A stretch of DNA of 64,000 nucleotides from Leclercia sp. 29361 (GCF_011290365.1 NZ_CP049786.1:3534001-3598000), one strand, 5' to 3'. Counted from the first letter of the stretch, positions 52,983 to 62,733 are shown. The notes: a model not told the origin generated them from the letters alone. Numbers and translations: made by a program.

Positions 52983-53012
52983 GGGTTTGCTCGCGAGTTG
53001 AACGTGGTCCGC

Positions 53013-53040
53013 TTGTCGGTGTCAGAAAAAACACCGACAA
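53013..53040. other. Perfect stem-loop between the GH4 gene and sseA
   Basis: TTGTCGGTGT and ACACCGACAA form a perfect 10-bp stem around loop CAGAAAAA, ending 31 bp before the sseA start. There is no U-tract downstream. It may be a weak terminator, a processing site that separates sugar-gene mRNA from sseA mRNA, or a remnant of the original yfhM-sseA gap. Confidence 0.55.
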
Positions 53041-53071
53041 TCCATCAATGGATTCATTAATGGAGGCACCC

Positions 53072-53920
53072 ATGTCCACCTCGTATTTTGTCTCAGCCGA
53101 CTGGCTGATTGAGCACAGTGATGACCCTGAAGTTCAAATCATTGATGCTCGTATGGCTCCTGCTGGTCAGGAACACCTTCGCGATATGCCCGCGGAATAC
53201 CGCGCCGGACATCTGCCGGACGCGGTATTTTTTGATATCGAAGCGCTCTCCGATCATACCTCTCCCCTGCCGCACATGATGCCGCGCCCGGAAGCCTTTG
53301 CCGTGGCGATGCGCGAGCTGGGCATCAGCCGCGATAAGCATCTGGTCGTTTACGATGAGGGTAACCTCTTCTCCGCTCCGCGAGCATGGTGGATGCTGAA
53401 AACCTTCGGCGTGGAGAAAGTGTCGATTCTGGCGGGTGGTCTTGCCGGCTGGCAGCGGGCTGAGCTGCCTCTCCAGCAGGGCGATATCTCTCTGCCGGAT
53501 GGCGATTTCGAAGCCACCTTCGATGCCGGGGCGATCAAGTGCGTCACCGACGTGCTGCTGGCAAGCCACGAGCAGACCGCGCAGATTGTCGATGCCCGCC
53601 CTGCCCCGCGCTTTAACGCCGAGGCCGACGAGCCGCGCCCGGGCCTCAAACGCGGCCATATCCCCGGCGCACTTAACGTGCCGTGGGGCGATCTGGTGTT
53701 TGAAGGCGAACTGAAAACCACCGACGAGCTGCGGGAGATTTTCTCTCGTCAGGGCGTGGATCTGCATCAGCCAATTGTCGCCAGCTGTGGCTCCGGGGTC
53801 ACCGCCTGCGTCGTCATTCTGGCGCTGGCGACCCTCGGCAAAACCGACGTCACGCTGTACGACGGGGCGTGGAGTGAATGGGGTGCCCGGGACGATCTGC
53901 CGGTTGAACCGGCTCAGTAA
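53072..53920 (+). CDS. sseA: SseA, 3-mercaptopyruvate sulfurtransferase
   Basis: Transfers sulfur from 3-mercaptopyruvate to thiols or cyanide. The 282 residues (E. coli 281) form two rhodanese domains; the active-site Cys is about residue 239 in ASCGSGVTA, the CGSGVTA loop typical of mercaptopyruvate rather than thiosulfate sulfurtransferases. The ATG at 53072 has TGGAGG upstream; an ATG at 53048 is rejected. Its stop overlaps the RpiR-family gene by one base (TAATG), so the core gene is sandwiched inside the sugar cluster. Confidence 0.96.
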   Translation: MSTSYFVSADWLIEHSDDPEVQIIDARMAPAGQEHLRDMPAEYRAGHLPDAVFFDIEALSDHTSPLPHMMPRPEAFAVAMRELGISRDKHLVVYDEGNLFSAPRAWWMLKTFGVEKVSILAGGLAGWQRAELPLQQGDISLPDGDFEATFDAGAIKCVTDVLLASHEQTAQIVDARPAPRFNAEADEPRPGLKRGHIPGALNVPWGDLVFEGELKTTDELREIFSRQGVDLHQPIVASCGSGVTACVVILALATLGKTDVTLYDGAWSEWGARDDLPVEPAQ

Positions 53921-54690
53921 TGGATAACCGTCTGGCGACACTGTTAACGCGCGGGGAGTCTCTGACCCGCGCAGAGTATCGCGTGCTGGCCCATCTCACC
54001 GAACATCCCCTGCTGGTGGGCCAGATCACCGTGCGGGAGCTGGCGCAGGCGACCTTTGTCTCTACCGCCACTATTATGCGTCTGTGCCGCAAGCTGGGCT
54101 TCAGCGGCTTTAGCGAGTTCACCTGGCACTGCAAGCAGCTGCTGAGCGATACGCCGCACATTGCAGCTGAAGCCAGCCAGACGGCGGAACTCCCCGCGCT
54201 GTTTAATCAGTTTATTGCTAATTACCAGCAGACCCTGCAGTGGGCGACACCGGAAAAACGTCGCCGCTTTGGCGAACTGCTGCGGGAGAAAGAGAGCTTC
54301 TTTCTCTACGGGGCGGGCTTTTCCTACCTGTTTGCCGAGTACCTGACCAAGAAACTGCAGGTGCTGGGCAAGACGGCGTTTATCTCCGGTCCTGGCGACA
54401 GCCGCAATATTTTTCTCAGCAACGCCTCGCGCTATCAGGTCTTCATCGCGGTGTCGCGCAGTGGCGAAACGGAGCAGGTACTGGATAAGGCGCGGATCGC
54501 GCAGAACGTGGGGATGACGGTGGTGGCCTTTACCCGGGCGTCGGCAAACACGCTGGCGGGGATGGCGGATCTGCATTTTGCGCTGTACGACGAAGCGGTG
54601 CATTTCGCTGCCGAGGCCGCAGGGGTGACGTCGTTTGAGTCGAACCTGGTGCTGCTAATGGATTTACTGCTGCTGGAAGCAACGGGGTGA
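53920..54690 (+). CDS. MurR/RpiR-family transcriptional regulator
   Basis: A 256-residue regulator: an N-terminal helix-turn-helix (about residues 1-75, with ITVRELAQATFVSTATIMRLCRKLGFSGFSEF) and a C-terminal SIS sugar-phosphate domain (FFLYGAGFSYLFAEYL, FIAVSRSGETEQVL). B. subtilis malARP likewise joins a GH4 enzyme, an RpiR regulator (GlvR) and a PTS permease, so this protein probably senses a phosphorylated sugar and controls the PTS-GH4 operon through the 28-bp palindrome. Its ATG overlaps the sseA stop. Activator or repressor action cannot be told. Confidence 0.92.
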   Translation: MDNRLATLLTRGESLTRAEYRVLAHLTEHPLLVGQITVRELAQATFVSTATIMRLCRKLGFSGFSEFTWHCKQLLSDTPHIAAEASQTAELPALFNQFIANYQQTLQWATPEKRRRFGELLREKESFFLYGAGFSYLFAEYLTKKLQVLGKTAFISGPGDSRNIFLSNASRYQVFIAVSRSGETEQVLDKARIAQNVGMTVVAFTRASANTLAGMADLHFALYDEAVHFAAEAAGVTSFESNLVLLMDLLLLEATG

Positions 54691-54708
54691 AGATCACCCC
54701 GTGATGGT

Positions 54709-55485
54709 TCAGATAATGCGGTTGTTTTTGAAATCGCGCAGGAAGCCACCCCAGCGACGTTCATAGAACGGCGTGATGTGCTCGGTGATAAAGTGGCTGA
54801 TGCCCTTCTCCCCTTTCACCACCTGACAGATATCGATCGGCTCGTCGCCCGGCAGGGTGTCGGTCGCCACGCTGCCTGTCGCCTGGATGATCTCTTCGAT
54901 GTCGCCATCTGCCTCAATGCCAATCAGCAGTACCGGCTGTTCGTCAGCCTGCTCTTTGATGGAGCAGAGAAACGCCCGTTTCACCGGTTTGAGGGTTTTG
55001 AACAGGGTGGTCAGGGAGTCGATCATCTGCGCCGGTGGCTCGGCCACTTCCGACAGCAGCAGAGATGCACCGCCCTCCAGCACCTCCTGAGTGCTGAGCG
55101 GGTTGCCCTCCTCACCGATCAGATGGCTGATTTCGCTCGGGGTAAACTCTTTCCCGGTCGGCAGTTTGGCATTCAGGAACAGGGTTTCGCCCAGCGTCAT
55201 CTCAAACAGCGTGCGCACCGGCATCACCACGAACGCCTGCTCATCTTCAACCGCTTCCTGCAACGCTTCCAGGGAGGAGAAGAACGGGATCACCGAGGTG
55301 CCGTCATCCTTTTCCCAGTGCAGCAGATCCAGGGCGCTGTCCTCAACAACCTGCTCACCTTCCGCGGCGGTGCCGGGCACCCAGACGGTGGACTCCAGCA
55401 GCGTGCGGAAAAATGCCGGACGATGGGCGGGCTCGGTGGCCGCCTTCTCCAGCAGGGTTTCTAATTCGTTTTTGGTTTCTGACAT
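54709..55485 (-). CDS. sseB: SseB, SseB-family protein
   Basis: A 258-residue soluble protein matching E. coli SseB, once named for enhanced serine sensitivity and unrelated to the Salmonella SPI-2 translocator of the same name. Two repeated SseB-type domains are present (about residues 10-130 and 140-258), including FVVMPVRTLFEMTLGETLFLNAKLPTGKEF-like and DICQVVKGEKGISHFI segments. Function unknown. It converges with the RpiR gene with 18 bp between, leaving no room for the sRNA gene recalled between sseA and sseB in E. coli. Confidence 0.95.
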   Translation of the reverse strand: MSETKNELETLLEKAATEPAHRPAFFRTLLESTVWVPGTAAEGEQVVEDSALDLLHWEKDDGTSVIPFFSSLEALQEAVEDEQAFVVMPVRTLFEMTLGETLFLNAKLPTGKEFTPSEISHLIGEEGNPLSTQEVLEGGASLLLSEVAEPPAQMIDSLTTLFKTLKPVKRAFLCSIKEQADEQPVLLIGIEADGDIEEIIQATGSVATDTLPGDEPIDICQVVKGEKGISHFITEHITPFYERRWGGFLRDFKNNRII

Positions 55486-55506
55486 ACACTCACAACTTCA
55501 AAAAAC

Positions 55507-55574
55507 GCCGGGTGGCGCTTCGCTTACCCGGCCTACAAAACCCGTAGGCCCGTGCAAGCACAGCGCCGCCGGGC
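55507..55574. repeat. BIME: two opposed REP units
   Basis: Two REP palindromes of opposite orientation (GCCGGGTGGCG...CCCGGCC, then GGCCCGTGCA...GCCGGGC) fill the gap between pepB and sseB, almost the mirror image of the pair at 5967-6036. Confidence 0.85.
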
Positions 55575-55581
55575 AAGCCAA

Positions 55582-56868
55582 TTACTCTGCGGTCAACAGG
55601 TTCGCAATGGTACGCACACCCAGACCGGTGGCACCAGCAGACCACTGCTCGACCGCTGCTTTACGGTAGGTGGCGGAACAGTCGATGTGCAGCCAGCCTT
55701 CGTGATAGTTCTCAACGAAGTGCGACAGGAAACCGGCGGCGGTGCTGGCACCGGCCGGATAGGCCGCGCTGGCGGTGTTGTTCAGTTCGGCAAAGTTCGA
55801 CGGCAGCTGGCTGCGGTGGAACTCGGCCAGCGGCAGACGCCAGAACGGCTCGTTCTCGGCAGCGGCGCTGGCCAGCAGACGGGCCGCCAGCTTGTCGTCG
55901 AAGCTGAACAGGGCATGGTAGTCGTTGCCGAGCGCCGTTTTCGCCGCGCCGGTCAGGGTCGCCATGTCGATGATCAGCTCAGGTTTCTGCGCGGAAGCAT
56001 CAATCAGGCCATCGGCCAGCACCAGACGGCCTTCGGCGTCGGTGTTCATCACTTCGACGTTCTTGCCGTTGCGGTAGCGAATGATATCGCCCAGCTTGAA
56101 GGCATTACCGCTGACCATGTTGTCGGCGCAGCACAGGTACAGCTTCACGCGCTTGTTCAGGCCGCGGGTGATGGCAAAAGCCAGCGCGCCGGTAATGGTA
56201 GCCGCGCCGCCCATGTCGGACTTCATCGAGTCCATGAACGCGCTCTGCTTCAGGCTGTAACCGCCGGTATCGAAGGTGATGCCTTTTCCTACCAGGCAGG
56301 CATACACCGGGGCTTGCTTGTCGCCGGTCGGGTTGAAATCCAGCGCCAGCAGAACCGGTGGGCGTTCAGAACCACGGCCTACGGTGTGCAGACCCATGTA
56401 GTTCTGCTCGCGCAGATCTTCGCCTTTAGTGATGCGATAAGACATCTTGTCGCCAGCGACGTTGCTCAGCAGATCCACCGCGCGCTGCGCCAGCTGCTCC
56501 GGGCCTAACTCTTCCGCCGGGGCGTTAATGGTGTCACGCACCCAGTCGATGATGGTCAGACGGCTTTCCAGCTCTTTCTGTGCCGCCGCGTCGAGGCTGG
56601 CCCACTCAATTTTACGGGTGCCTTTCGGGCCTTTGTAACCTGACGAAAAGGCCCAGCTGCGATCCACATCCCAGCCTTCGCCGTCGAGGGTGACATGTTT
56701 AATGCCCAGACCGTCAATTTTACGCGCTGCGCGCTGGATCAGGCCTAAATCGTCACTGCCGTTCAGGTGCAGGGTAATACCGTCGTTATTAATGCTGTAA
56801 GTCGCTTTTTCACCCCAGCGCGCATCGGCAGGCTGAGTAGAGAGCGTAATCTTCATCGCTTCGGTCAT
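55582..56868 (-). CDS. pepB: PepB, aminopeptidase B (M17)
   Basis: Cytosolic leucyl-aminopeptidase-family enzyme of 428 residues (E. coli 427). The C-terminal catalytic domain shows the two-metal site residues in [16 protein letters not shown] and [10 protein letters not shown], and the M17 signature [14 protein letters not shown]. The N-terminus [19 protein letters not shown] is conserved. It follows iscX across a hairpin. Confidence 0.97.
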   Translation of the reverse strand: MTEAMKITLSTQPADARWGEKATYSINNDGITLHLNGSDDLGLIQRAARKIDGLGIKHVTLDGEGWDVDRSWAFSSGYKGPKGTRKIEWASLDAAAQKELESRLTIIDWVRDTINAPAEELGPEQLAQRAVDLLSNVAGDKMSYRITKGEDLREQNYMGLHTVGRGSERPPVLLALDFNPTGDKQAPVYACLVGKGITFDTGGYSLKQSAFMDSMKSDMGGAATITGALAFAITRGLNKRVKLYLCCADNMVSGNAFKLGDIIRYRNGKNVEVMNTDAEGRLVLADGLIDASAQKPELIIDMATLTGAAKTALGNDYHALFSFDDKLAARLLASAAAENEPFWRLPLAEFHRSQLPSNFAELNNTASAAYPAGASTAAGFLSHFVENYHEGWLHIDCSATYRKAAVEQWSAGATGLGVRTIANLLTAE

Positions 56869-56897
56869 TTTTATTTATCCTTATTAGCAACAAGCAA

Positions 56898-56921
56898 ACG
56901 GGCCGCCTGAAGGCAGCCCGT
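56898..56921 (-). terminator. Hairpin after iscX (isc operon end)
   Basis: ACGGGCcGCCT-GA-AGGCaGCCCGT pairs over 11 bp in the minus-strand RNA (the mismatch becomes G-U), starting about 8 bp past the iscX stop. Only a short TTTGCTTG follows, so termination may be partial and pepB may be read through. Confidence 0.65.
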
Positions 56922-56928
56922 AACGTTT

Positions 56929-57129
56929 TTATTCTGCTTCGTCTAACCAGACTAGCAGAATCGCCTCCAGAACTTTTTCATTGGATGCGTTAGGATCGTC
57001 GTCAAACTCTTCCAGATCGCAAATCCACTGATGCATATCGGTGAAGCGTACGGTTTTCGGATCGAGATCCGGATTAGCGTCGTACAGCGCCTCGCCGATT
57101 TCACGGCTGTCTGTCCACTTCAGTCCCAT
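56929..57129 (-). CDS. iscX: IscX (YfhJ), acidic IscS-binding protein
   Basis: A 66-residue acidic protein that binds IscS at the frataxin site and modulates Fe-S assembly. It is nearly identical to E. coli IscX ([35 protein letters not shown]). The frame is open 20 codons upstream within fdx, but the ATG at 57129, one base after the fdx stop, gives the known size. Confidence 0.97.
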   Translation of the reverse strand: MGLKWTDSREIGEALYDANPDLDPKTVRFTDMHQWICDLEEFDDDPNASNEKVLEAILLVWLDEAE

Positions 57130-57130
57130 A

Positions 57131-57466
57131 TTAATGCTCGCGTGCGTGGTTAAGCGTATAACGCGGAAGTTCGACCACCAGATCTTCATCGGTGACGCGC
57201 GCCTGACAGCTCAGACGACTTTCCGGCTCCAGACCCCATGCTTTATCCAGCATGTCATCTTCGTCTTCTGTACTCTCCGCAAGAGAGTCAAAGCCCTCGC
57301 GGACGATGCAGTGGCAGGTCGTGCAGGCACAGGATTTTTCACAGGCGTGTTCCACTTCGATACCGTTGCGCAGGGCAACGTTAAGGATGGTTTCGCCAGT
57401 CTCAGCTTCCAGAACTGCACCATCCGGACAGAGGTCCGCATGAGGCAAAATAACAATCTTTGGCAT
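57131..57466 (-). CDS. fdx: Fdx, ISC [2Fe-2S] ferredoxin
   Basis: Adrenodoxin-type ferredoxin of 111 residues that gives electrons for cluster assembly on IscU. The ligands are Cys42, Cys48 and Cys51 in [13 protein letters not shown], and Cys87 in SRLSCQAR. It lies one base after hscA. Confidence 0.98.
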   Translation of the reverse strand: MPKIVILPHADLCPDGAVLEAETGETILNVALRNGIEVEHACEKSCACTTCHCIVREGFDSLAESTEDEDDMLDKAWGLEPESRLSCQARVTDEDLVVELPRYTLNHAREH

Positions 57467-57467
57467 A

Positions 57468-59318
57468 TTAAACCTCGTCCACGGAGTGGCCTTTCAGCGC
57501 GGTACGGACAGACTGGTCCATACGGCGTGCGGCGAACTCCTGGGTTTGTTTATCAACGTTTTTAATCGCTTGTTCTATGGCGTCAGCGTCATCGCCTTCC
57601 GCTACCGCGCTCAGTTGCGCGACGGCGTCGTCAATGGCCTGACGTTCAGCGGCGCTTAACAGCGCGGCATCAGCAGTGAGTGCGCTGTTCAGGCTTTCCA
57701 GCACGCGTGCGGCTTCAACTTTCTGTTCAGCCAGCATGCGCGCCTTCACATCCTGCGCAGCAAAACTCATTGAGTCCTGAATCATGGTGGCGATTTCGCC
57801 ATCGGTCAGACCGTAGGACGGTTTCACCTGGATGGAGGATTCGACACCGGTCGATTTTTCCATCGCCGTGACGCTCAGCAGGCCGTCCGCATCCACCTGA
57901 AAGGTGACGCGGATATGCGCCCCGCCCGCAGGCAGCGCCGGAATGCCGCGCAGCGCGAAACGCGCCAGCGAGCGGCAATCCTGGACCAGCTCGCGCTCGC
58001 CCTGCAGGACGTGGATCGACATCGCGGTCTGGCCGTCTTTGAAGGTGGTGAACTCCTGCGCACGCGCCACCGGAATGGTGGTGTTACGCGGGATCACCTT
58101 CTCAACCAGGCCGCCCATGGTTTCTAAACCGAGGGACAGCGGGATGACGTCCAGCAGCAGCATTTCGCTGTCCGGCTTGTTGCCGACCAGGATATCGGCC
58201 TGGATGGCGGCGCCAATGGCGACCACTTTATCCGGGTCGATCGAGGTTAATGGCGTGCGGCCAAAGAACTCGCCCACGCGCTCACGCACCAGCGGAACGC
58301 GGGTCGACCCGCCGACCATCACTACGTCCAGCACCTCTTGTGCCTCGACGCCCGCATCTTTCAGCGCGCGACGGCAGGCCAGCAGAGTGCGCTTCACCAG
58401 CGGGGCGATCAGTTCATTGAACTGCTCGCGGCTGATGTCGCCTTTCCAGCCCGCGATCTCAACGGTCACGGACGGGGCATCGCTGAGGGCGATTTTGGCG
58501 GCAATGGCGGCGTCCAGCAGCTGACGCTGCAGGCGCGCATCACTCCGATCGGCGATTCCCGCCAGCTCACAGATATGATCCGCCAGCAGGTGGTCAAAGT
58601 CGTCGCCGCCGAGAGCAGAGTCGCCGCCGGTGGCCAGCACTTCAAATACCCCGCGGCTCAGGCGCAGGATAGAAATATCGAAGGTCCCGCCGCCGAGGTC
58701 GAAGACGGCAATCACCCCTTCCTGACCGGAGTCGAGGCCGTAGGCAATGGCAGCCGCGGTCGGCTCGTTGAGCAGACGCAGCACGTGCAGGCCCGCCAGA
58801 CGCGCCGCGTCTTTGGTGCCCTGACGCTGGGCGTCATCGAAATAGGCCGGAACGGTGATCACCACGCCATCCAGTTCGCCTTCCAGGGTCGCGGTCGCGC
58901 GGGCGGCCAGCGCCTTAAGGATATCGGCAGAGACACGGATCGGGTTGAGTAAACCGGCAGTGGTGGCGATCATCGGCAGGCCGTTTTCACTGGACTGCAG
59001 CTGATACGGCAGATGTGGGTAACGACTCTGGATGTCTGCCAGGGAACGGCCCATCATGCGTTTTACCGAACTGATGGTGTTGGCAGGATCCTGTGCCGCA
59101 TTGGCGCGGGCGTCGTAACCCACGCTGTGGCCCTGGGGCTGATAGTGGACCACAGACGGCAACAGGTGTTGACCCTGCGCATCCGCCAGCGTCTCAGCCT
59201 GGCCGCTGCGCACGGTCGCCACCAGCGAATTGGTGGTGCCTAAGTCGATGCCTACCGCCAGACGACGCTGGTGCGGTGCGGCACTTAAGCCCGGCTCACT
59301 AATTTGTAATAAGGCCAT
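57468..59318 (-). CDS. hscA: HscA, Hsp70-class chaperone for Fe-S transfer
   Basis: Specialised Hsp70 of 616 residues, as in E. coli, that binds the LPPVK motif of IscU and helps release its cluster. The nucleotide-binding domain shows [28 protein letters not shown] and [12 protein letters not shown]. The substrate-binding domain and lid follow. It is downstream of hscB (14 bp gap) and is co-transcribed with fdx. Confidence 0.98.
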   Translation of the reverse strand: MALLQISEPGLSAAPHQRRLAVGIDLGTTNSLVATVRSGQAETLADAQGQHLLPSVVHYQPQGHSVGYDARANAAQDPANTISSVKRMMGRSLADIQSRYPHLPYQLQSSENGLPMIATTAGLLNPIRVSADILKALAARATATLEGELDGVVITVPAYFDDAQRQGTKDAARLAGLHVLRLLNEPTAAAIAYGLDSGQEGVIAVFDLGGGTFDISILRLSRGVFEVLATGGDSALGGDDFDHLLADHICELAGIADRSDARLQRQLLDAAIAAKIALSDAPSVTVEIAGWKGDISREQFNELIAPLVKRTLLACRRALKDAGVEAQEVLDVVMVGGSTRVPLVRERVGEFFGRTPLTSIDPDKVVAIGAAIQADILVGNKPDSEMLLLDVIPLSLGLETMGGLVEKVIPRNTTIPVARAQEFTTFKDGQTAMSIHVLQGERELVQDCRSLARFALRGIPALPAGGAHIRVTFQVDADGLLSVTAMEKSTGVESSIQVKPSYGLTDGEIATMIQDSMSFAAQDVKARMLAEQKVEAARVLESLNSALTADAALLSAAERQAIDDAVAQLSAVAEGDDADAIEQAIKNVDKQTQEFAARRMDQSVRTALKGHSVDEV

Positions 59319-59332
59319 AATTGCTTCCGAAA

Positions 59333-59848
59333 TTAAAAATCGAGCAGCTTTTCTTCGAGTTGTTCAGCACTGCTTCGCAGTTTATCGAGAAAACGCAGCT
59401 TGCGCACAGTGTCCGCCGCCACGTCCCACGTCTCGTTATTCAATTGGTCAACCATCTGCTGATGGCGGGCATCGAACATCCCTTTTACGCGCTTAATAAA
59501 ACGTTCCAGACGCGCTTCGTCTTTGGCCTGGTCGATCTCATCCAGCTCTTCACGCAGCTCCAGCTGTTCCATCAGGAAAGCGGTGTCGCGGACGGTGTGT
59601 TGCTCACTGGCGAGATCAAACCCATGAAGCGAGAGCAGATATTCTGCCCGGCTCAGCGGATTGCGCAGGGTTTGCCACGCCTGATTGATGGTCGCAGAGT
59701 GCTGCACCGCCGCCAGCTGTTCCGCCTGGGTGCCGCTGGCAAACTTATCCGGATGGTACTGACGTTGCAGATCCTGGAAACGGGCCGCCAGCGCCTGAGT
59801 ATCAATTTCATACCCGGCTGGTAACCCAAAGAGGGTGAAGTAATCCAT
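59333..59848 (-). CDS. hscB: HscB, J-domain co-chaperone of HscA
   Basis: A 171-residue protein with an N-terminal J domain ([23 protein letters not shown] in YHPDKFASG) and a C-terminal three-helix domain that holds IscU. It stimulates HscA ATP hydrolysis. A terminator-like hairpin lies upstream, between it and iscA. Confidence 0.98.
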   Translation of the reverse strand: MDYFTLFGLPAGYEIDTQALAARFQDLQRQYHPDKFASGTQAEQLAAVQHSATINQAWQTLRNPLSRAEYLLSLHGFDLASEQHTVRDTAFLMEQLELREELDEIDQAKDEARLERFIKRVKGMFDARHQQMVDQLNNETWDVAADTVRKLRFLDKLRSSAEQLEEKLLDF

Positions 59849-59877
59849 AACAATCTCAGGGTTAGCTGATTAAAACA

Positions 59878-59909
59878 AACCCCACACACAGTCTGGCTGC
59901 GGTGGGGTT
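59878..59909 (-). terminator. Attenuator-like hairpin between iscA and hscB
   Basis: AACCCCAC and GTGGGGTT form an 8-bp stem around a 16-base loop; on the minus strand it is followed by TTTGTTTTAAT. It lies about 16 bp past the iscA stop within the operon, so it probably lowers hscBA-fdx-iscX expression relative to iscRSUA. Confidence 0.7.
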
Positions 59910-59925
59910 AGCAGGTGATACGCAA

Positions 59926-60249
59926 TTAGACGTGGAAGCTTTCGCCGCAGCCGCACTCATCTTTCACGTTCGGGTTGGTGAATTTAAACCCTTCGTTAAG
60001 GCCTTCTTTGACAAAGTCCAGCTGAGTGCCGTTCAGGAACTGCAGGCTTTTACCATCGACCACTACCTTCACGCCTTTGTCTTCGAACACGGTATCTTCC
60101 GCCGCAGGTTCGTCAACAAATTCCAGTACATACGCCATACCGGAACAGCCGGAAGTGCGTACACCCAGTCGCAGGCCAAAGCCTTTGCCACGGTTTGCCA
60201 GGAAGGAGCTTACTCGCGCGGCAGCGCTGTCGCTAAGGGTAATCGACAT
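59926..60249 (-). CDS. iscA: IscA, A-type Fe-S carrier
   Basis: A 107-residue carrier that receives clusters and delivers them to apo-proteins. The three conserved Cys are in [11 protein letters not shown] (Cys35) and DECGCGESF (Cys99 and Cys101). It follows iscU after 15 bp. Confidence 0.98.
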   Translation of the reverse strand: MSITLSDSAAARVSSFLANRGKGFGLRLGVRTSGCSGMAYVLEFVDEPAAEDTVFEDKGVKVVVDGKSLQFLNGTQLDFVKEGLNEGFKFTNPNVKDECGCGESFHV

Positions 60250-60264
60250 AACAACCTCAACTAA

Positions 60265-60651
60265 TTATTTTGCTTCACGTTTGCTTTTGTAATCCGCGAT
60301 TGCGGCTTTAATCGCATCTTCCGCCAGGATAGAGCAGTGAATTTTCACCGGCGGCAGTTCGAGTTCGTCAGCAATATCGGTATTTTTAATTGCCTGCGCT
60401 TCGTCCAGGGATTTGCCCTTCACCCACTCGGTGACCAGGGAGCTGGAAGCGATTGCGGAACCGCAACCGTAGGTCTTGAAGCGCGCGTCTTCAATGATAC
60501 CTTCATTGTTGACTTTAATCTGCAACTTCATCACGTCGCCACAGGCTGGTGCACCCACCATGCCGCTGCCCACGCTGTCATCACTGTTGTCGAAGGAGCC
60601 CACGTTACGTGGATTCTCGTAATGATCGATAACTTTTTCGCTGTATGCCAT
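60265..60651 (-). CDS. iscU: IscU, Fe-S scaffold
   Basis: The 128-residue scaffold on which [2Fe-2S] clusters form. Cluster Cys are in GAPACGDVM (Cys37), TYGCGSAIA (Cys63) and IHCSILAED (Cys106). The HscA recognition motif LPPVK lies just before the last one. It follows iscS after 23 bp. Confidence 0.98.
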   Translation of the reverse strand: MAYSEKVIDHYENPRNVGSFDNSDDSVGSGMVGAPACGDVMKLQIKVNNEGIIEDARFKTYGCGSAIASSSLVTEWVKGKSLDEAQAIKNTDIADELELPPVKIHCSILAEDAIKAAIADYKSKREAK

Positions 60652-60674
60652 GTTGAATTCTCCTTACAAACCGA

Positions 60675-61889
60675 TTAGTGATGTGACCATTCAATGCTGT
60701 TCAGATCCACGCCTTCTTTGAACATTTCCCACAGTGGAGAAAGGTCACGCAGACGGCCAATGGAGTTGCGAACCAGCTTGATGGTGTAGTCAATCTCTTC
60801 ATCGGTAGTGAAACGACCTAAAGAGAAACGGATAGAGCTGTGTGCCAGTTCGTCGGTCATGCCCAGTGCGCGCAGCACGTAGGACGGCTCGAGGCTTGCG
60901 GAAGTACACGCAGAACCGGAAGAGACGGCCAGGTCTTTCAGGGCCATGATCAGCGACTCGCCTTCAACATAGTTGAAGCTGACGTTAAGAATGTTTGGTG
61001 CGCCCTGCTCGAGATCGCCGTTCAGGTAGACCTCTTCCATATCCTTCACGCCTTCCCACAGACGGTTACGCAGCGTACGCAGGCGTGCCATCTCGGTTTC
61101 CATCTCTTCTTTGGCGATACGGTAGGCTTCACCCATCCCGACGATCTGGTGAACAGGCAGAGTACCGGAACGCATACCGCGCTCGTGACCGCCGCCGTGC
61201 ATCTGGGATTCGATACGGATACGTGGCTTACGACGCACGTACAGCGCGCCAATGCCTTTCGGGCCATAGATTTTGTGGCCGGAGAAGGACATCAGGTCCA
61301 CTTTCAGCTGGCTCAGGTCGATAGGCAGTTTGCCCACGCTCTGGGTCGCATCCACGTGGTAGATGATACCGCGGGCACGGCACAGTTCGCCGATGGTAGC
61401 GATATCCTGCACCACGCCGATTTCGTTGTTCACGTGCATGATGGAGACCAGGATGGTGTCATCACGCATGGCCGCTTCGAGCTCTTTCAGGTCGATGATA
61501 CCGTTGCGCTGCGGTGCGAGGTAGGTCACTTCAAACCCTTCACGCTCCAGCTGACGACAGGTATCCAGCACGGCTTTGTGTTCGGTTTTGCTGGTGATGA
61601 TGTGCTTGCCTTTTTTCTGATAGAAATTGGCCGCACCCTTGATCGCCAGGTTATCGGATTCGGTCGCGCCAGAGGTGAAAACAATTTCACGCGGGTCCGC
61701 GCCAACCAGCTCGGCAATCTGATTACGGGCGATATCTACCGCCTCTTCAGCATGCCAGCCAAAACGGTGAGAACGGGAAGCCGGGTTACCAAAGTTTCCG
61801 TCCAGGGTCAGACACTGCATCATTTTCTCGGCAACACGCGGGTCCACCGGCGTGGTTGCGGAGTAATCGAGATAGATCGGTAATTTCAT
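60675..61889 (-). CDS. iscS: IscS, cysteine desulfurase
   Basis: PLP enzyme that takes sulfur from cysteine for Fe-S clusters, tRNA thiolation and other uses. The 404 residues match E. coli, with the PLP lysine in [12 protein letters not shown], the conserved His in TEHKAVLD, and the persulfide Cys in [14 protein letters not shown] (about Cys328). It follows iscR across a structured leader. Confidence 0.98.
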   Translation of the reverse strand: MKLPIYLDYSATTPVDPRVAEKMMQCLTLDGNFGNPASRSHRFGWHAEEAVDIARNQIAELVGADPREIVFTSGATESDNLAIKGAANFYQKKGKHIITSKTEHKAVLDTCRQLEREGFEVTYLAPQRNGIIDLKELEAAMRDDTILVSIMHVNNEIGVVQDIATIGELCRARGIIYHVDATQSVGKLPIDLSQLKVDLMSFSGHKIYGPKGIGALYVRRKPRIRIESQMHGGGHERGMRSGTLPVHQIVGMGEAYRIAKEEMETEMARLRTLRNRLWEGVKDMEEVYLNGDLEQGAPNILNVSFNYVEGESLIMALKDLAVSSGSACTSASLEPSYVLRALGMTDELAHSSIRFSLGRFTTDEEIDYTIKLVRNSIGRLRDLSPLWEMFKEGVDLNSIEWSHH

Positions 61890-61925
61890 TGCTCTTTAAA
61901 CTCCGTACATCGCTTCAATGCAAGG

Positions 61926-61987
61926 AATCAGGCAACCGGCTGGATGTACGACCGAGTACGCGGGGCGAGTTATGCCCCGGCCTGATT
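61926..61987 (-). promoter_or_regulatory. Structured iscR-iscS intergenic RNA
   Basis: An outer stem (AATCAGGC 61926-61933 with GCCTGATT 61980-61987) encloses an inner stem (CGGGGC with GCCCCG, 61961-61979). In E. coli the equivalent leader protects iscR mRNA when the RyhB sRNA triggers decay of iscSUA. The pairing is seen; the RyhB role is inferred from E. coli. Confidence 0.65.
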
Positions 61988-62006
61988 CTGAAATACTTAT
62001 TTTTTA

Positions 62007-62498
62007 TTACGCGCGTAATTTGACGTCGATAGCGTCCTGCGCGCGGGTATTACGATGGGACTCGTGCGAGTGCTGGCGACCAGAGACGTCCAGCACTTCC
62101 TGGTTGTTAACCAGTTCACCAATGGTGATGTTATTCAGGAAGCCGGTCAGACGGTCGCTCAGATCGCGCCACAGCGCGTGAGTCAGACATTTATCGCCGC
62201 CCTGACAGCCGCCTTTACCCTGGCAACGGGTCGCGTCGACGGATTCGTCAACTGCGCTAATCACTTCGCCAACGGCAATACTGCCCGCGTCTTTACCTAA
62301 CAGATATCCGCCGCCAGGACCGCGGACGCTGGAAACCAGGCCATTTTTACGCAGTCGGGAGAAAAGCTGTTCCAGATAAGAGAGGGAGATTCCCTGACGT
62401 TCAGAAATATCAGCCAACGGAACCGGGCCCGATTCGGAGTTGAGCGCAACGTCCAGCATCGCGGTCACGGCATAACGCCCTTTAGATGTCAGTCTCAT
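62007..62498 (-). CDS. iscR: IscR, Fe-S-sensing Rrf2 regulator
   Basis: A 163-residue Rrf2-family regulator (E. coli 162). Winged helix-turn-helix at residues about 1-60; the [2Fe-2S] ligands are C92, C98, C104 and H107 in [17 protein letters not shown]. The holo form represses its own operon through the two abutting sites upstream. It heads iscRSUA-hscBA-fdx-iscX. Confidence 0.98.
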   Translation of the reverse strand: MRLTSKGRYAVTAMLDVALNSESGPVPLADISERQGISLSYLEQLFSRLRKNGLVSSVRGPGGGYLLGKDAGSIAVGEVISAVDESVDATRCQGKGGCQGGDKCLTHALWRDLSDRLTGFLNNITIGELVNNQEVLDVSGRQHSHESHRNTRAQDAIDVKLRA

Positions 62499-62579
62499 GT
62501 CTTACTTAACCTCAAACTCGCCCCTGCCCGGGGTTTTTATTGTAAAGTGGGGGTATTGCATAGCAGGGCCAAGTCTGAC

Positions 62580-62629
62580 ATTCCCGACTAAATTGGTCAA
62601 CTATTTACTTGACTGTTTTAGTCAGGTAT
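62580..62629 (-). promoter_or_regulatory. Two abutting type 1 IscR binding sites
   Basis: Two 25-bp matches to the type 1 IscR consensus stand end to end at 62580-62604 and 62605-62629; each contains a GACT/GACC...AGTC core within ATA-rich flanks. They lie 80-130 bp upstream of iscR, as in E. coli, so feedback repression by holo-IscR is expected. Confidence 0.88.
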
Positions 62630-62657
62630 TTAACCTTCTGTGCGCTCATCAGTTTTT

Positions 62658-62724
62658 GCCCGGCGGCGCTTCGCTTGCACGGGCCTACGGTCCTGTAGGC
62701 CGGGTAAGCGCAGCGCCACCCGGC
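62658..62724. repeat. BIME: two opposed REP units
   Basis: Two facing REP palindromes (62658-62684 and about 62698-62724) between the iscR promoter and the trmJ stop. They are the same unit pair as at 5967-6036. Confidence 0.85.
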
Positions 62725-62733
62725 ACCACCGCA

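Noticed and set aside
55507..55574. Possible CRISPR-like repeat array
   Set aside because: The repeats are REP palindromes in facing pairs without regular unique spacers or cas genes.
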